DNA of 64,000 bases from Paenibacillus sp. SYP-B4298. GTDB lineage: Bacteria; Bacillota; Bacilli; Paenibacillales; Paenibacillaceae. Below, one piece after another: positions 45,775 to 54,890 of this stretch. Position numbers and translations under genes: made by a program. The stretch is from NCBI RefSeq assembly GCF_027627475.1, contig NZ_CP115484.1, forward strand, positions 1,611,501-1,675,500, read 5' to 3'. The notes under the pieces are model-generated. The model saw only the letters and a list, made by a program, of their open reading frames with translations. It was not told the DNA's origin and did not search any database. Positions within the stretch are counted from its first letter, which is position 1. Each line of letters starts with the position of its first letter.

Positions 45775-45974
45775 CGGGTCTAGCAGGGCGTGCCAGAAAA
45801 CTCTGAACAGATCAGATTTTGGCCGAATTTTCGTTCCAGGCAAGGCGCTTTTTCCAAGGTGTACCGGGGGTGCGTCAACAAAAGGCAACGCAGCAAGGAG
45901 CGAAGAAAGCAATGAGAGATGCACTTAGATGGGTTTTCAGACACGACCTAAGGCTGCTGCAGGAAGACAGCAGC
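45775..45974. other. Intergenic stretch without a gene, repeat-like
   Basis: The 303-base gap between ispA and dxs contains no supported gene on either strand. From about 45790 to 45920 the sequence has alternating G/C- and A/T-rich words with partial inverted complementarity, unlike the flanking leaders. It may be a dispersed intergenic repeat; a single copy in the window cannot show this. The dxs promoter lies at its right end. Confidence 0.35.
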
Positions 45975-46003
45975 TTGGGATTATGTAGGCGGCATGCTAT
46001 AAT
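45975..46003 (+). promoter_or_regulatory. Sigma-A promoter of dxs
   Basis: TTGGGA, 17 bases, TATAAT; the transcript would have a leader of about 60 nt. Confidence 0.65.
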
Positions 46004-46069
46004 AATGACAATCGTGTGATGTTTAATTGGACAACAAGTGTTTTCAGTCCAAGAAAGTGAGGAAAACAC

Positions 46070-47971
46070 GTGCTGATTGAGAATATTAATGATCCGAATG
46101 ATTTGAAGCAGTTGAGTATGGAGCAGTTGCCGCAATTAGCAGAGGAGATTCGGCAGTTCCTGATTGAGAAGCTGTCCAGCACAGGCGGGCATCTGGCACC
46201 AAATCTTGGTGTGGTGGAGCTGACATTGATTCTGCATTATTTGTACAACAGTCCAGAAGACAAAATCATATTTGACGTAGGCCACCAGTCTTATGTTCAC
46301 AAAATATTGACGGGTCGCCGCGACCGGTTCGATACATTACGCAAATTTAAAGGGTTGTGTGGATTCGTCAAGCGCGCGGAGAGCGAGCATGATGTGTGGG
46401 AGGCTGGCCACAGCAGCACGTCGCTGTCCGCCGCAATCGGCATGGCCATGGCTCGTGACTTCAAGGGCGAGAGCAACAAGGTCATAGCTGTGATCGGGGA
46501 CGGCGCCTTGACAGGCGGGATGGCTCTGGAGGCGCTCAATCACATCGGTCACGAGAAGCGTGATTTAATTGTGGTGCTTAACGATAACGAGATGTCCATT
46601 GCTCCCAACGTAGGAGCGATTCATAATTATTTGGGGCGTATTCGCTCTGACAAGCACTATCAGAAGGCCAAGGATGAGCTCCAGCACTTCCTTAACAAGA
46701 TTCCTGCGATCGGCGGCAAGCTGGCCAAGACAGCAGAACGGGTCAAGGATAGTCTGAAATATATGGTCGTTTCGGGAATGCTGTTTGAGGAGTTCGGTCT
46801 GACTTATCTGGGGCCTGTTGATGGTCATGACCTGGAGAAGCTGGCTGAGGTATTCCAACAGGCCAACAATGTAAGCGGCCCTGTACTGGTTCATATCCTC
46901 ACAACCAAGGGTAAAGGGTATCAGCCTGCAGAAGCGGATTCTCATAAGTGGCATGGCATTAGTCCGTACAAGATGGAGTCTGGTCAACTGCTTAAAGCAG
47001 TCGGTCCGCCTATGTATACCGAGGTTTTCAGCGAAGCGCTCATCGAGCTGGCAGCAGTTGACAAGCGAATTGTAGCCGTTACCCCTGCGATGCCAGGCGG
47101 ATCAGGGCTAGTCAAGTTCTCGGAGCTGTACCCAGGCAGGATGATTGATGTGGGCATTGCCGAGCAGCATGCGGCAACAATGTCTGCTGCGCTGGCGATG
47201 GAGGGACTCAAACCGGTGTTCGCGGTCTATTCCACGTTCTTGCAGCGTGCTTATGATCAGGTAGTGCATGATATTTGCCGTCAAAATCTGAATGTCATCT
47301 TTGCTATTGATCGCGCGGGCTTTGTAGGCGCCGACGGTGAAACCCATCATGGTGTCTATGACATTCCGTTCCTTCGTCATATACCGAATCTTGTGCTCAT
47401 GATGCCGAAGGACGAAAATGAACTTCGTCATATGATGAAGACTGCGGTGGACTATAATGACGGCCCGATCGCTGTGCGCTATCCGCGTGTTAATGGCAGA
47501 GGTGTGGATATAGATGCACAGATGAAGCCTATTCCGATCGGATCGTGGGAGACGCTTCGCGATGGCGAATCCGCAGTAATTATTACGTTGGGACCGATGA
47601 TCCAGGTTGCGGAGGAGGCAGCGGAGCTGCTGAAGCGGGATGGCCTGTCGGTGAAGATTGTCAACGCTCGATTCATTAAACCGCTGGATGAGGAGATGCT
47701 GGTGGCGCTAGCGAAGGAGACGCCTCATATGTTGGTGCTGGAGGAAGGCGCCGTCCTGGGAGGCCTTGGGAGCGCCGTACTGGAGTTCTATTCCTTGCGC
47801 GGCATGGATGAGCCGATCGTGCGGTTGATGGGGATTCCAGATGAATTCATCGAGCACGGCTCCATCAAGGAGCAGAGACAGGAGACCGGGCTCACTGCTG
47901 AACATGTTGCTGCAGAAATTGTAGACCTGATGCGCGGCCTAAGACACAATATTAGAATGCAAAGAGGGTAG
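46070..47971 (+). CDS. dxs: 1-deoxy-D-xylulose-5-phosphate synthase
   Basis: Thiamine-diphosphate enzyme joining pyruvate and glyceraldehyde 3-phosphate, the first step of the MEP isoprenoid pathway. The 633-residue protein has [32 protein letters not shown], the cofactor motif [20 protein letters not shown] with LNDNEMSI, and [15 protein letters not shown] in the pyrimidine-binding domain. GTG start after GTGAGGA. It is followed by tlyA after eight bases. Confidence 0.96.
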   Translation: MLIENINDPNDLKQLSMEQLPQLAEEIRQFLIEKLSSTGGHLAPNLGVVELTLILHYLYNSPEDKIIFDVGHQSYVHKILTGRRDRFDTLRKFKGLCGFVKRAESEHDVWEAGHSSTSLSAAIGMAMARDFKGESNKVIAVIGDGALTGGMALEALNHIGHEKRDLIVVLNDNEMSIAPNVGAIHNYLGRIRSDKHYQKAKDELQHFLNKIPAIGGKLAKTAERVKDSLKYMVVSGMLFEEFGLTYLGPVDGHDLEKLAEVFQQANNVSGPVLVHILTTKGKGYQPAEADSHKWHGISPYKMESGQLLKAVGPPMYTEVFSEALIELAAVDKRIVAVTPAMPGGSGLVKFSELYPGRMIDVGIAEQHAATMSAALAMEGLKPVFAVYSTFLQRAYDQVVHDICRQNLNVIFAIDRAGFVGADGETHHGVYDIPFLRHIPNLVLMMPKDENELRHMMKTAVDYNDGPIAVRYPRVNGRGVDIDAQMKPIPIGSWETLRDGESAVIITLGPMIQVAEEAAELLKRDGLSVKIVNARFIKPLDEEMLVALAKETPHMLVLEEGAVLGGLGSAVLEFYSLRGMDEPIVRLMGIPDEFIEHGSIKEQRQETGLTAEHVAAEIVDLMRGLRHNIRMQRG

Positions 47972-47979
47972 ATCACAGC

Positions 47980-48804
47980 ATGGGTGCAGCAAGCAAAGAG
48001 CGTATCGATGTGCTCCTGGTAGAGCAAGGCTTCTATGACAGCCGCGTCAAAGCAAAGGCTGCTCTGATGGCTGGTCTTGTCCTAGTGGATGGCGAGCGGA
48101 TCGAAAAGAGCGGTACGAAGGTGCCTCGAGACGCAGGTATTGTAGTAAAGGGCGCGCTGCATCCTTATGTAAGCCGCGGGGGCTTGAAGCTGGAGAAGGC
48201 GATCAGACATTTCGGGCTTGACCTGGCAGGCTTGACAATGCTCGATATTGGCGCCTCAACCGGGGGCTTCACGGATTGCGCGCTGCAGCACGGGGCGACC
48301 TACGTGTACGCGATTGATGTAGGATATAATCAATTGGATTGGTCCATCCGGCAGGACGAGCGAGTCAATGTAATGGAACGAACGAACTTCCGCTACACGA
48401 AGCCGGAGGATCTTACAGGGCCTGCGCCTGATTTTGCAACCATTGATGTCTCATTTATATCGTTGCGAATTATTCTGCCTGCATTGGCCGGATTGCTTAG
48501 CGATGGAGCCGGGGTGATTGCGCTGATCAAGCCTCAATTCGAGGCTGGAAGAGAAAAAGTCGGGAAATCTGGTGTTGTCAGAGAGCAGGCCGTTCATAAG
48601 GAAGTTCTTCATCAGGTGCTGGGATTTGCGTCAGAGCTGGGCTTTGGGCTCCAAGGCTTGACGTTCTCGCCTATTACCGGTGGAGAGGGCAATATTGAAT
48701 TTCTAGCTTATATGAAATGGTTGCCAGAGCAGCAGCATGCCGCTCCAGAGGATGCGTTCATTGATGGCATCGTTATGGAGGCAGCGGCAACCTTCAAAGG
48801 TTAA
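47980..48804 (+). CDS. tlyA: TlyA-family rRNA (cytidine-2'-O)-methyltransferase
   Basis: A 274-residue protein with an N-terminal S4 RNA-binding domain (ERIDVLLVEQGFYDSRVKAK) and an FtsJ-like SAM methyltransferase domain (MLDIGASTGGFTDCALQHG for SAM binding; KPQFEAGREKVGKSGVVR). The K-D-K-E residues are in expected places. Corresponds to yqxC. It stands between dxs and argR, the usual order; an extra gene follows it here. Confidence 0.92.
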   Translation: MGAASKERIDVLLVEQGFYDSRVKAKAALMAGLVLVDGERIEKSGTKVPRDAGIVVKGALHPYVSRGGLKLEKAIRHFGLDLAGLTMLDIGASTGGFTDCALQHGATYVYAIDVGYNQLDWSIRQDERVNVMERTNFRYTKPEDLTGPAPDFATIDVSFISLRIILPALAGLLSDGAGVIALIKPQFEAGREKVGKSGVVREQAVHKEVLHQVLGFASELGFGLQGLTFSPITGGEGNIEFLAYMKWLPEQQHAAPEDAFIDGIVMEAAATFKG

Positions 48805-48820
48805 AATCAAGTCATTGAGG

Positions 48821-48904
48821 AAAGAGTAAAACTTAAATAAGGCAGCTTCTGACCGTTCCGATGGACGATAAGAAGACAGGCCCAAAAAGTTTGCTCTTTT
48901 TTTA
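48821..48904 (+). terminator. Terminator-like structure after tlyA
   Basis: AGAGTAAAACTT near 48823 pairs imperfectly with AAGTTTGCTCT near 48887-48897, enclosing a branched loop, followed by a run of T ending near 48903. Confidence 0.55.
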
Positions 48905-49085
48905 TTTTGCTCTAGCCAAGCGCCGAACTTTTTGATAAACTGTGTTTACAAACAAGTGTTCGCTTTGGGCATCGTTGTATGGGAGGACACTGCCTTTGTA
49001 TTGAATTCCTCAGCATTAACAGGAGAAACAAGGTCTGTTGCCGAATTAATTGGGGTATAATGCCTGTAATTCGTGCACAGGGGGA

Positions 49086-49559
49086 ATGGTGCAATTGGGT
49101 AAATATGGAGACTTATTTATCATGATTGTTGCCGGAGGACTGCTTCTTATTTGGCTATACCGCGGATTTTACCGCTGGCTTCATTCGCCGGCCGGCCACC
49201 GAACGCTGCTGTTGCAGAATGGACGGGAATTACAGCCGGATGATGAATGTATTCAATATTTGGAGGCTGAAGGCTACACTGTCCGATCAAGCAAGCACCG
49301 GATACCGGTTGATATTGATGTGGATGGGCAGTCGATGCAGAGCCGGCTCTTTATTGATTACATGGCAGAGAAGGACGGTAAATCATACGTGGTGAAAACC
49401 GCCAGAGAGAAGCGCCCGGTGGAATGGACCGGAGCAGCCATCCGTGATCGTTTTTTGATATTCGCGCTGCTGGTACCCTATTGTGAGGGTGTATTGTATG
49501 TGGATGTCAAGGAACAATCGATACGTACCATCTTGTTCACCATTGCTGAAGAGGCATAA
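49086..49559 (+). CDS. Membrane-anchored protein of unknown function, nuclease-like motif
   Basis: About 157 residues. One N-terminal helix (LFIMIVAGGLLLIWLYRGFY, roughly 9-28) is followed by a soluble domain. In it, SRLFIDYMAEKDGKSYVVKT resembles the D-x(n)-(E)xK core of PD-(D/E)XK nucleases, but the acidic residue before the lysine is replaced by valine; the following region (WTGAAIRDRFLIFALLVPY, GVLYVDVK) also fits such a fold. I see no match to a named family. Starts are ambiguous: ATG 49086, GTG 49089 or TTG 49095, all near GGGGGA. It ends where the argR leader begins, so co-transcription is likely. Confidence 0.65.
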   Translation: MVQLGKYGDLFIMIVAGGLLLIWLYRGFYRWLHSPAGHRTLLLQNGRELQPDDECIQYLEAEGYTVRSSKHRIPVDIDVDGQSMQSRLFIDYMAEKDGKSYVVKTAREKRPVEWTGAAIRDRFLIFALLVPYCEGVLYVDVKEQSIRTILFTIAEEA

Positions 49560-49582
49560 TGGGAATTCAATTAGGAGGTTTT

Positions 49583-50032
49583 ATGAAGGGTATCCGCCAT
49601 ATCAAGATCAGAGAGATTATATCGAATGACATTATCGAAACCCAGGACGAACTGGTCGAAGCGCTGCGCAAAGCGGGCTATCAGGTGACCCAAGCGACCG
49701 TGTCAAGAGACATTCGCGAGCTGCAGCTAATCAAGGTGCAGACAGAGGACGGGAGCTACAAATATTCACTACCGACAGAGCAGCGCTACAATCCGATTCA
49801 TAAGCTGCGCCGCGCTATGCTCGATCATTATGTGCATATTGATTATACAGATAATTTAGTCGTTATGAAGTGCTTGCCCGGAACAGCTAATGCCATCTGT
49901 GTCCTGCTGGACAACATGGAATGGACAGAAGTGATGGGCACCATCTGCGGGGACGATACGATCTTAATTATTTGCCGGACGAAGAAGAACAGTGAGGATA
50001 TTGTAAGTCGCCTCACGTCTTTGCTCAATTAA
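49583..50032 (+). CDS. argR: Arginine repressor ArgR (AhrC)
   Basis: Arginine-sensing regulator of arginine metabolism; also a cofactor in some recombination systems. The 149-residue protein has a winged helix N-terminal domain (TQATVSRDIRELQLIKV) and a C-terminal arginine-binding hexamer domain (GTANAICVLLDNMEW, then GTICGDDTILIICR). ATG four bases after TTAGGAGG; a longer in-frame start at 49559 overlaps the preceding stop. It precedes recN, as in B. subtilis. Confidence 0.95.
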   Translation: MKGIRHIKIREIISNDIIETQDELVEALRKAGYQVTQATVSRDIRELQLIKVQTEDGSYKYSLPTEQRYNPIHKLRRAMLDHYVHIDYTDNLVVMKCLPGTANAICVLLDNMEWTEVMGTICGDDTILIICRTKKNSEDIVSRLTSLLN

Positions 50033-50049
50033 CAAGGAGGTACATCGAC

Positions 50050-51753
50050 ATGCTTCGAGAACTGTCTATTCGCAATTTGGCTGTTATTGAATCAACCGTT
50101 GTCAATTTTTACAAAGGATTTCATGTGCTGACTGGTGAGACCGGGGCAGGGAAGTCTATATTAATTGATGCGCTTGGCCTTGTCATCGGAGGGCGCGGAG
50201 CGGCTGATATGATACGTCACGGATGTGAACGGGCGGAGATCGAAGCGATGTTTGATCTTCCGGCGATGCACCCGGTATGGGAGAAGCTATCCAAATATGG
50301 CATACCGGCTAACCCCGAGGAGCTACTGGTGATCCGAAGGGAGCTGTCGGTTCAGGGCAAGAGTGTCAGTCGTGTCAACGGCCAGATTGTGAACTTAGCC
50401 GCTCTGCGGGAAATCGGCGAGCATCTGGTCAATCTGCATGGTCAGCATGAACATCAATCGCTGCTCAAGCCGGAACAGCATCTGGAGTGGCTGGATATAT
50501 ACGCAGGGATACCGCTGTTGGAGAAGAAGACCCAGTATCGAGAGGTATTCCGCAATTATCAGCAGGTGAAGGCGAAGCTGCGTGAACTGGAGGAGAACTC
50601 GCGGCAAAACTTTCAAATGCTTGATCTATACCGGTTTCAGATGGAGGAGATTCGAGCGGCGAAGCTCAAGCCAGGCGAGGATGAAGCATTGGCTGAAGAG
50701 AAGCGGAAATTGACGCATGCAGAGCGAAGGATGGATTATGCTTCGGAATCATACTCCCTTCTCTATAACGGTGGAGGGCTGGATGCAATCAGCAAAGCGA
50801 TTCATAAGCTTGAGGAGATTCAGGCTTATGACCCTGCGGAGCTTGACCCGCTGCTGGAGCAGCTTCGTTCCGCTTTTTATCAAGCTGAGGATGCTGCATT
50901 CCAGCTTCGCAATTATCGTGATCTCATTGAATCCAATCCGGAGCAACTGGATGCTATTGAGGAACGACTGGACTTGATTCATACTTTAAAGCGTAAATAC
51001 GGAGAGACGATTCCTGAAATTATAGATTATCTGAACAAAATTACGTATGAAGTAGACAAGCTTGAGAACCGTGATGAGCATCTGGGTCGATTGCGGGATG
51101 AAGCGGCACAGTTGCAACAGAAGGCGCTGAAGCTTGCACTGAAGCTGTCTGAGCTTCGTCGGCATGCTGCTGGCCGATTGTCCGAATCGGTGGAGGCTGA
51201 GCTGAAGCAGCTTCATATGGAGCGCACCGTGTTCCGTATCGAGCTGAATCAGCAATACGACAGTAATGAAGAATATCGTTTGAGCTTGCAAGGAATCGAT
51301 GAGGCAGTTTTCGTCATTTCGCCCAATCCGGGCGAGCCGCTCAAGCCCTTGCATAAGATTGCCTCTGGTGGAGAGATGTCACGGATTATGCTGGCGATGA
51401 AGGCTATTTTTGCTCAGTTGGACCAGGTGCCTGTACTTATCTTTGATGAGGTGGATACAGGAGTGAGCGGACGGGCTGCACAGGCAATTGCGGAGAAGAT
51501 GTCCCAGTTATCCAAGCAATGCCAGGTGTTTTCGATTACGCATCTGCCTCAGGTTGCTTGCATGGCTGATCATCATTATGAGATCAAGAAGCAGATCAAG
51601 GGAGAGCGAACAGCTACCTCCGTCACTCCGCTGCAGCTTAACAATCGAATTGAAGAGCTTGCTCGAATGCTTGGAGGGGTTGAAGTGACAGAGAAAACAC
51701 GTCACCATGCACAGGAAATGCTTGATTTGGCCCATCGTAAAAAAGGGGCGTAA
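50050..51753 (+). CDS. recN: DNA repair protein RecN
   Basis: SMC-like ATPase acting early at double-strand breaks. The 567-residue protein has Walker A GETGAGKSILIDAL (near 30), a long coiled-coil middle and the C-terminal signature GGEMSRIMLAMK with Walker B VLIFDEVDTGVSG. ATG after AAGGAGG, 17 bases past argR. No LexA box in the gap. Confidence 0.96.
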   Translation: MLRELSIRNLAVIESTVVNFYKGFHVLTGETGAGKSILIDALGLVIGGRGAADMIRHGCERAEIEAMFDLPAMHPVWEKLSKYGIPANPEELLVIRRELSVQGKSVSRVNGQIVNLAALREIGEHLVNLHGQHEHQSLLKPEQHLEWLDIYAGIPLLEKKTQYREVFRNYQQVKAKLRELEENSRQNFQMLDLYRFQMEEIRAAKLKPGEDEALAEEKRKLTHAERRMDYASESYSLLYNGGGLDAISKAIHKLEEIQAYDPAELDPLLEQLRSAFYQAEDAAFQLRNYRDLIESNPEQLDAIEERLDLIHTLKRKYGETIPEIIDYLNKITYEVDKLENRDEHLGRLRDEAAQLQQKALKLALKLSELRRHAAGRLSESVEAELKQLHMERTVFRIELNQQYDSNEEYRLSLQGIDEAVFVISPNPGEPLKPLHKIASGGEMSRIMLAMKAIFAQLDQVPVLIFDEVDTGVSGRAAQAIAEKMSQLSKQCQVFSITHLPQVACMADHHYEIKKQIKGERTATSVTPLQLNNRIEELARMLGGVEVTEKTRHHAQEMLDLAHRKKGA

Positions 51754-51869
51754 TTCACACCATACAGGGAATGTTTTATAAGTCATAAAAGCAAAGGCTC
51801 ACGGTTACCTTATAGGTACGCCATTGGCGATACCCGTCAGATGATGGACCATAGGGAGCGTGAAAATCA

Positions 51870-53192
51870 TTGAACAACCGTAAGCAATGGTTTGGCCTTA
51901 TTCTCTCACTCATCGTGTGTATGATCGGCGTTTCAGCCCCTTTCCAACATTATGCCGCTTTCCCTAGCGAGCTTAGAATGTTTTCGGGACAGCAAACAAA
52001 ACTCGATTATGCGATGCCTGTTCATGCCCGCTTATCCTTAACCCATCCAGAGCTGGTGAAAATAAATGGTTCGGCTCAACAGCATGTAGATGTTGATATG
52101 AATCAGCCCATTTCACTCGAACCTCTACAGAGCGGACAAGGGAAAATGACACTGAAGCTGTTCGGTTCGATTCCAGTCAAAACGGTTCATGTACAAGTGA
52201 TGCCGGAATTAAGGGTAATACCAGGTGGTCAGACCATCGGGGTCAAGGTGAAATCTGCAGGCATCATGGTTGTGGGGCATCATCAGGTGGCTACAGCATC
52301 AGATCATAAAACTTCACCTGGCGAAGAAGCGGATGTGAAGCTGGGTGATCTGATTGTGGATATTAATGGTCAACACATTAATGAAGTCAGCAAGGTTGCT
52401 TCAATTGTGGAGCAAGCCGGCAAAGCAAAGGCCCCATTGAAGCTTCGCATCAAGCGCAACAATCAAATGATTGAAAGATCCATCACACCAGCCTTTGATA
52501 CAGAGGATCAAGCATGGAGACTCGGTCTATATATTCGTGATTCTGCTGCTGGTGTCGGTACATTAACTTTTTATGCTCCCACACAAGGAGTATATGGAGC
52601 ATTGGGGCATGTCATTACCGATATGGACACTCAGACCGCGATTGAAGTTGAGGATGGGCAAGTGTTGCAGTCCAGTGTAACCTCCATTAATAAGAGCCAG
52701 CACGGCGAACCTGGGGAAAAAAGAGCGCATTTTCTAAAAGAAGGCAAAGTGCTCGGCAATGTTGTACGCAACACTCCCTTTGGAATATTTGGCGATATGA
52801 AGAGCACTCCGACGCATGGTTATAGCAACAAGCCGATTCCGGTCGCCTTTGCCGAAGAGGTTAAAGAAGGTCCGGCAGAGATATTGACTGTAATTGGCGG
52901 TCAAAAGGTGGAGAAATTTCAAATTGAAATTGTCCATGTCACCAAGCAAACGTCACCCGCAACGAAAGGAATGGTCATCAAAATTACGGATAAGCGTCTA
53001 ATTGATAATACAGGCGGTATTGTGCAAGGGATGTCGGGAAGCCCAATACTTCAAAATGGTAAGCTTGTTGGTGCGGTAACTCATGTATTCGTAAATGACC
53101 CGACTTCTGGATACGGTTGTTTCATCGAATGGATGCTGCAGGATGCAGGCGTGCTGGTGAAACGGAAGGACTCTGATCTTAAGGCGGGTTAA
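51870..53192 (+). CDS. spoIVB: SpoIVB serine peptidase
   Basis: Forespore-secreted signalling protease that triggers pro-sigma-K processing in the mother cell. The 440-residue protein has an N-terminal membrane segment (WFGLILSLIVCMIGVSAPF), a PDZ domain (around IGVKVKSAGIMVVGHHQVA and DLIVDINGQHI), and the S55 peptidase domain with GALGHVITDMD (catalytic His) and GMSGSPI (catalytic Ser). TTG start after AGGGAG. Precedes spo0A as in B. subtilis. Confidence 0.95.
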   Translation: MNNRKQWFGLILSLIVCMIGVSAPFQHYAAFPSELRMFSGQQTKLDYAMPVHARLSLTHPELVKINGSAQQHVDVDMNQPISLEPLQSGQGKMTLKLFGSIPVKTVHVQVMPELRVIPGGQTIGVKVKSAGIMVVGHHQVATASDHKTSPGEEADVKLGDLIVDINGQHINEVSKVASIVEQAGKAKAPLKLRIKRNNQMIERSITPAFDTEDQAWRLGLYIRDSAAGVGTLTFYAPTQGVYGALGHVITDMDTQTAIEVEDGQVLQSSVTSINKSQHGEPGEKRAHFLKEGKVLGNVVRNTPFGIFGDMKSTPTHGYSNKPIPVAFAEEVKEGPAEILTVIGGQKVEKFQIEIVHVTKQTSPATKGMVIKITDKRLIDNTGGIVQGMSGSPILQNGKLVGAVTHVFVNDPTSGYGCFIEWMLQDAGVLVKRKDSDLKAG

Positions 53193-53210
53193 CACGCCTT
53201 AAGATTTTTT
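53176..53210 (+). terminator. Terminator of spoIVB
   Basis: ATCTTAAGGCG pairs exactly with CGCCTTAAGAT across eight bases, followed by T. The left arm lies within the spoIVB coding end. Confidence 0.92.
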
Positions 53211-53248
53211 GTTAGATCGCTTATATACGGCAAAGTCTCTCTTCACTT

Positions 53249-53377
53249 TGTCGAAAATTTACGAAATGCTGCGAATGGTGTGGTTTAGTGTAGTAAAATT
53301 TTTATTATACTGGATTCCTCAAAAAAAATAAAGAAAAATAATTTTCGACAGAAGGATTTTATAGGTCGATGTCGAAA
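53249..53377 (+). promoter_or_regulatory. spo0A control region: 0A boxes and sigma-H-like promoter
   Basis: Three exact TGTCGAA sites (Spo0A boxes): 53249-53255, 53344-53350 (reverse strand) and 53370-53376. A sigma-H-like promoter GAAGGATTT (53351-53359), 11 bases, GTCGAAA (53371-53377) overlaps the third site. A vegetative -10 TATACT is at 53306-53311, with a weak -35. This two-promoter layout with autoregulatory boxes resembles spo0A of B. subtilis. Confidence 0.7.
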
Positions 53378-53440
53378 ATATTATGACAGGAAAAGGAATT
53401 GACCATTTTGGGAGATTTGAGTTAAAGGGAGGACCACACA

Positions 53441-54256
53441 TTGCAAAAAGTTGAAGTGTTGTTGGCCGATGATAATCGCGAGTTCACTAATCTGTTATCT
53501 GAGTACATTTCTGAGCAGAGCGATATGGAGGTTATTGGGGTTGCTTACAACGGCGAAGAAGTGCTGCGCCATCTGGAGGAGTCGCATAAGGCGCCTGATG
53601 TCTTGATTCTGGATATTATTATGCCGCATCTAGACGGACTTGGTGTATTGGAACGGCTTAGAGAGATGAATCTCTCCCCTATGCCCAAGATTATTATGCT
53701 GACTGCATTCGGACAAGAAAACATTACTCAGAAGGCAGTTCAGCTCGGAGCATCCTACTACATACTGAAACCCTTTGACATGGAAATTTTGGCCAATCGT
53801 ATTCGTCAATTGGTCGGGACTTCTGTGGTCACCTCTTCAAGCAGCTACGGCGGCTCTGCTGTCAGTAGCATGAAATCTAATGTTGTTCCTATAGCCAAAG
53901 GCAAAAACCTGGACGCAAATATTACAAGCATCATTCATGAGATTGGTGTACCTGCTCATATTAAAGGCTACCAATATTTGCGGGAAGCGATTACGATGGT
54001 GTACAACAATATTGAGATTCTTGGCGCAATTACAAAAACGCTGTACCCGGCGATTGCCGAGAAATTCAAAACAACGCCAAGCCGCGTCGAACGCGCCATC
54101 CGTCACGCGATTGAGGTTGCCTGGACGCGCGGCAATATTGACAGCATCAGCCATCTGTTTGGCTACACGATCAACATCAGCAAATCTAAGCCAACCAATA
54201 GCGAATTTATCGCGATGGTTGCAGACAAGCTGAGAATTGAGCATAAGGTGTCGTGA
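53441..54256 (+). CDS. spo0A: Sporulation master regulator Spo0A
   Basis: Phosphorelay response regulator that starts sporulation. The 271-residue protein has a receiver domain (LLADDNREF; phospho-acceptor Asp58 in [13 protein letters not shown]; Thr in MLTAFGQ; Lys in LKPFD) and a C-terminal DNA-binding domain with [20 protein letters not shown], the helix-turn-helix, ending in [11 protein letters not shown]. The start is TTG, eight bases after AAAGGGAGG. Followed by a strong terminator. Confidence 0.97.
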   Translation: MQKVEVLLADDNREFTNLLSEYISEQSDMEVIGVAYNGEEVLRHLEESHKAPDVLILDIIMPHLDGLGVLERLREMNLSPMPKIIMLTAFGQENITQKAVQLGASYYILKPFDMEILANRIRQLVGTSVVTSSSSYGGSAVSSMKSNVVPIAKGKNLDANITSIIHEIGVPAHIKGYQYLREAITMVYNNIEILGAITKTLYPAIAEKFKTTPSRVERAIRHAIEVAWTRGNIDSISHLFGYTINISKSKPTNSEFIAMVADKLRIEHKVS

Positions 54257-54289
54257 AGGAGTAAGGATTAAAAGAAGCAAACTGAAAAT

Positions 54290-54340
54290 ACCGCTTGTTT
54301 ATGGGTTCCCTTAGGAGCTGATAAACAAGCGGTGTTTTTT
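54290..54340 (+). terminator. Terminator of spo0A
   Basis: ACCGCTTGTTTAT pairs exactly with ATAAACAAGCGGT, followed by GTTTTTT. Confidence 0.94.
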
Positions 54341-54413
54341 CAAATGTAAAGAGGCAATAAGGGAACGTTCCGCAGGAATGACCAGTAGATGCCCTCCATG
54401 GCAAGCGATTCAT

Positions 54414-54716
54414 TTAGGACTGATGCTGCCTCGGCGGACGAGGCTTCTTCTTGCGAAAGCGAGGGGCTACATAGTTGTGTTTGCGGTCACGGAAGAAGAT
54501 CCATCCTCCGATAAAGCCAACACCGGCAAGAAACAATACGAGTCCAATTACGAATGATCCCCATGCAAAGGCAGGCATAACAGCATTGCTCTCGTCGCCA
54601 AAGCCAGAAAAGTATGCAAAAACGGCATCTTTCATTTTCAGAAAACCAAAGGTAGCCGCTGCTCCAGGAATAACGAGCAGCAGGACGGCTATAAACCGTG
54701 CGATTATTATTTTCAT
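54414..54716 (-). CDS. DUF2627 membrane protein (YqzF-like)
   Basis: A 100-residue protein with two helices (RFIAVLLLVIPGAAATFGFL and GSFVIGLVLFLAGVGFIGGW) and a basic C-terminal tail (RKKKPRPPRQ). The family DUF2627 lies near the bkd genes in B. subtilis too (yqzF). Function unknown. It is divergent from lpd, with 174 bases between. Confidence 0.82.
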   Translation of the reverse strand: MKIIIARFIAVLLLVIPGAAATFGFLKMKDAVFAYFSGFGDESNAVMPAFAWGSFVIGLVLFLAGVGFIGGWIFFRDRKHNYVAPRFRKKKPRPPRQHQS

Positions 54717-54822
54717 CTACGTTCTTCCTCCAACCACTTGCATTGATGCATAATTAATTACAATGATAACCTGTCCCGCGGCTGTTTGTCTATGGAGGGG
54801 CTTGGTGGTGATGAAGGTGCGG

Positions 54823-54852
54823 TTTACGCTAGGGAGCAAAAACAGTTACAAT
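54823..54852 (+). promoter_or_regulatory. Promoter candidate of lpd
   Basis: TTTACG, 18 bases, TACAAT. It lies about 40 bases before the ATG. Confidence 0.45.
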
Positions 54853-54890
54853 AGACAGAGGACTTAGGGACATCAATTGGAGGTAATCGG

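Noticed and set aside
51754-51869. Forespore sigma-F/G promoter before spoIVB
   Set aside because: Expected from B. subtilis, but I could not find boxes with the right spacing in the 116-base gap.
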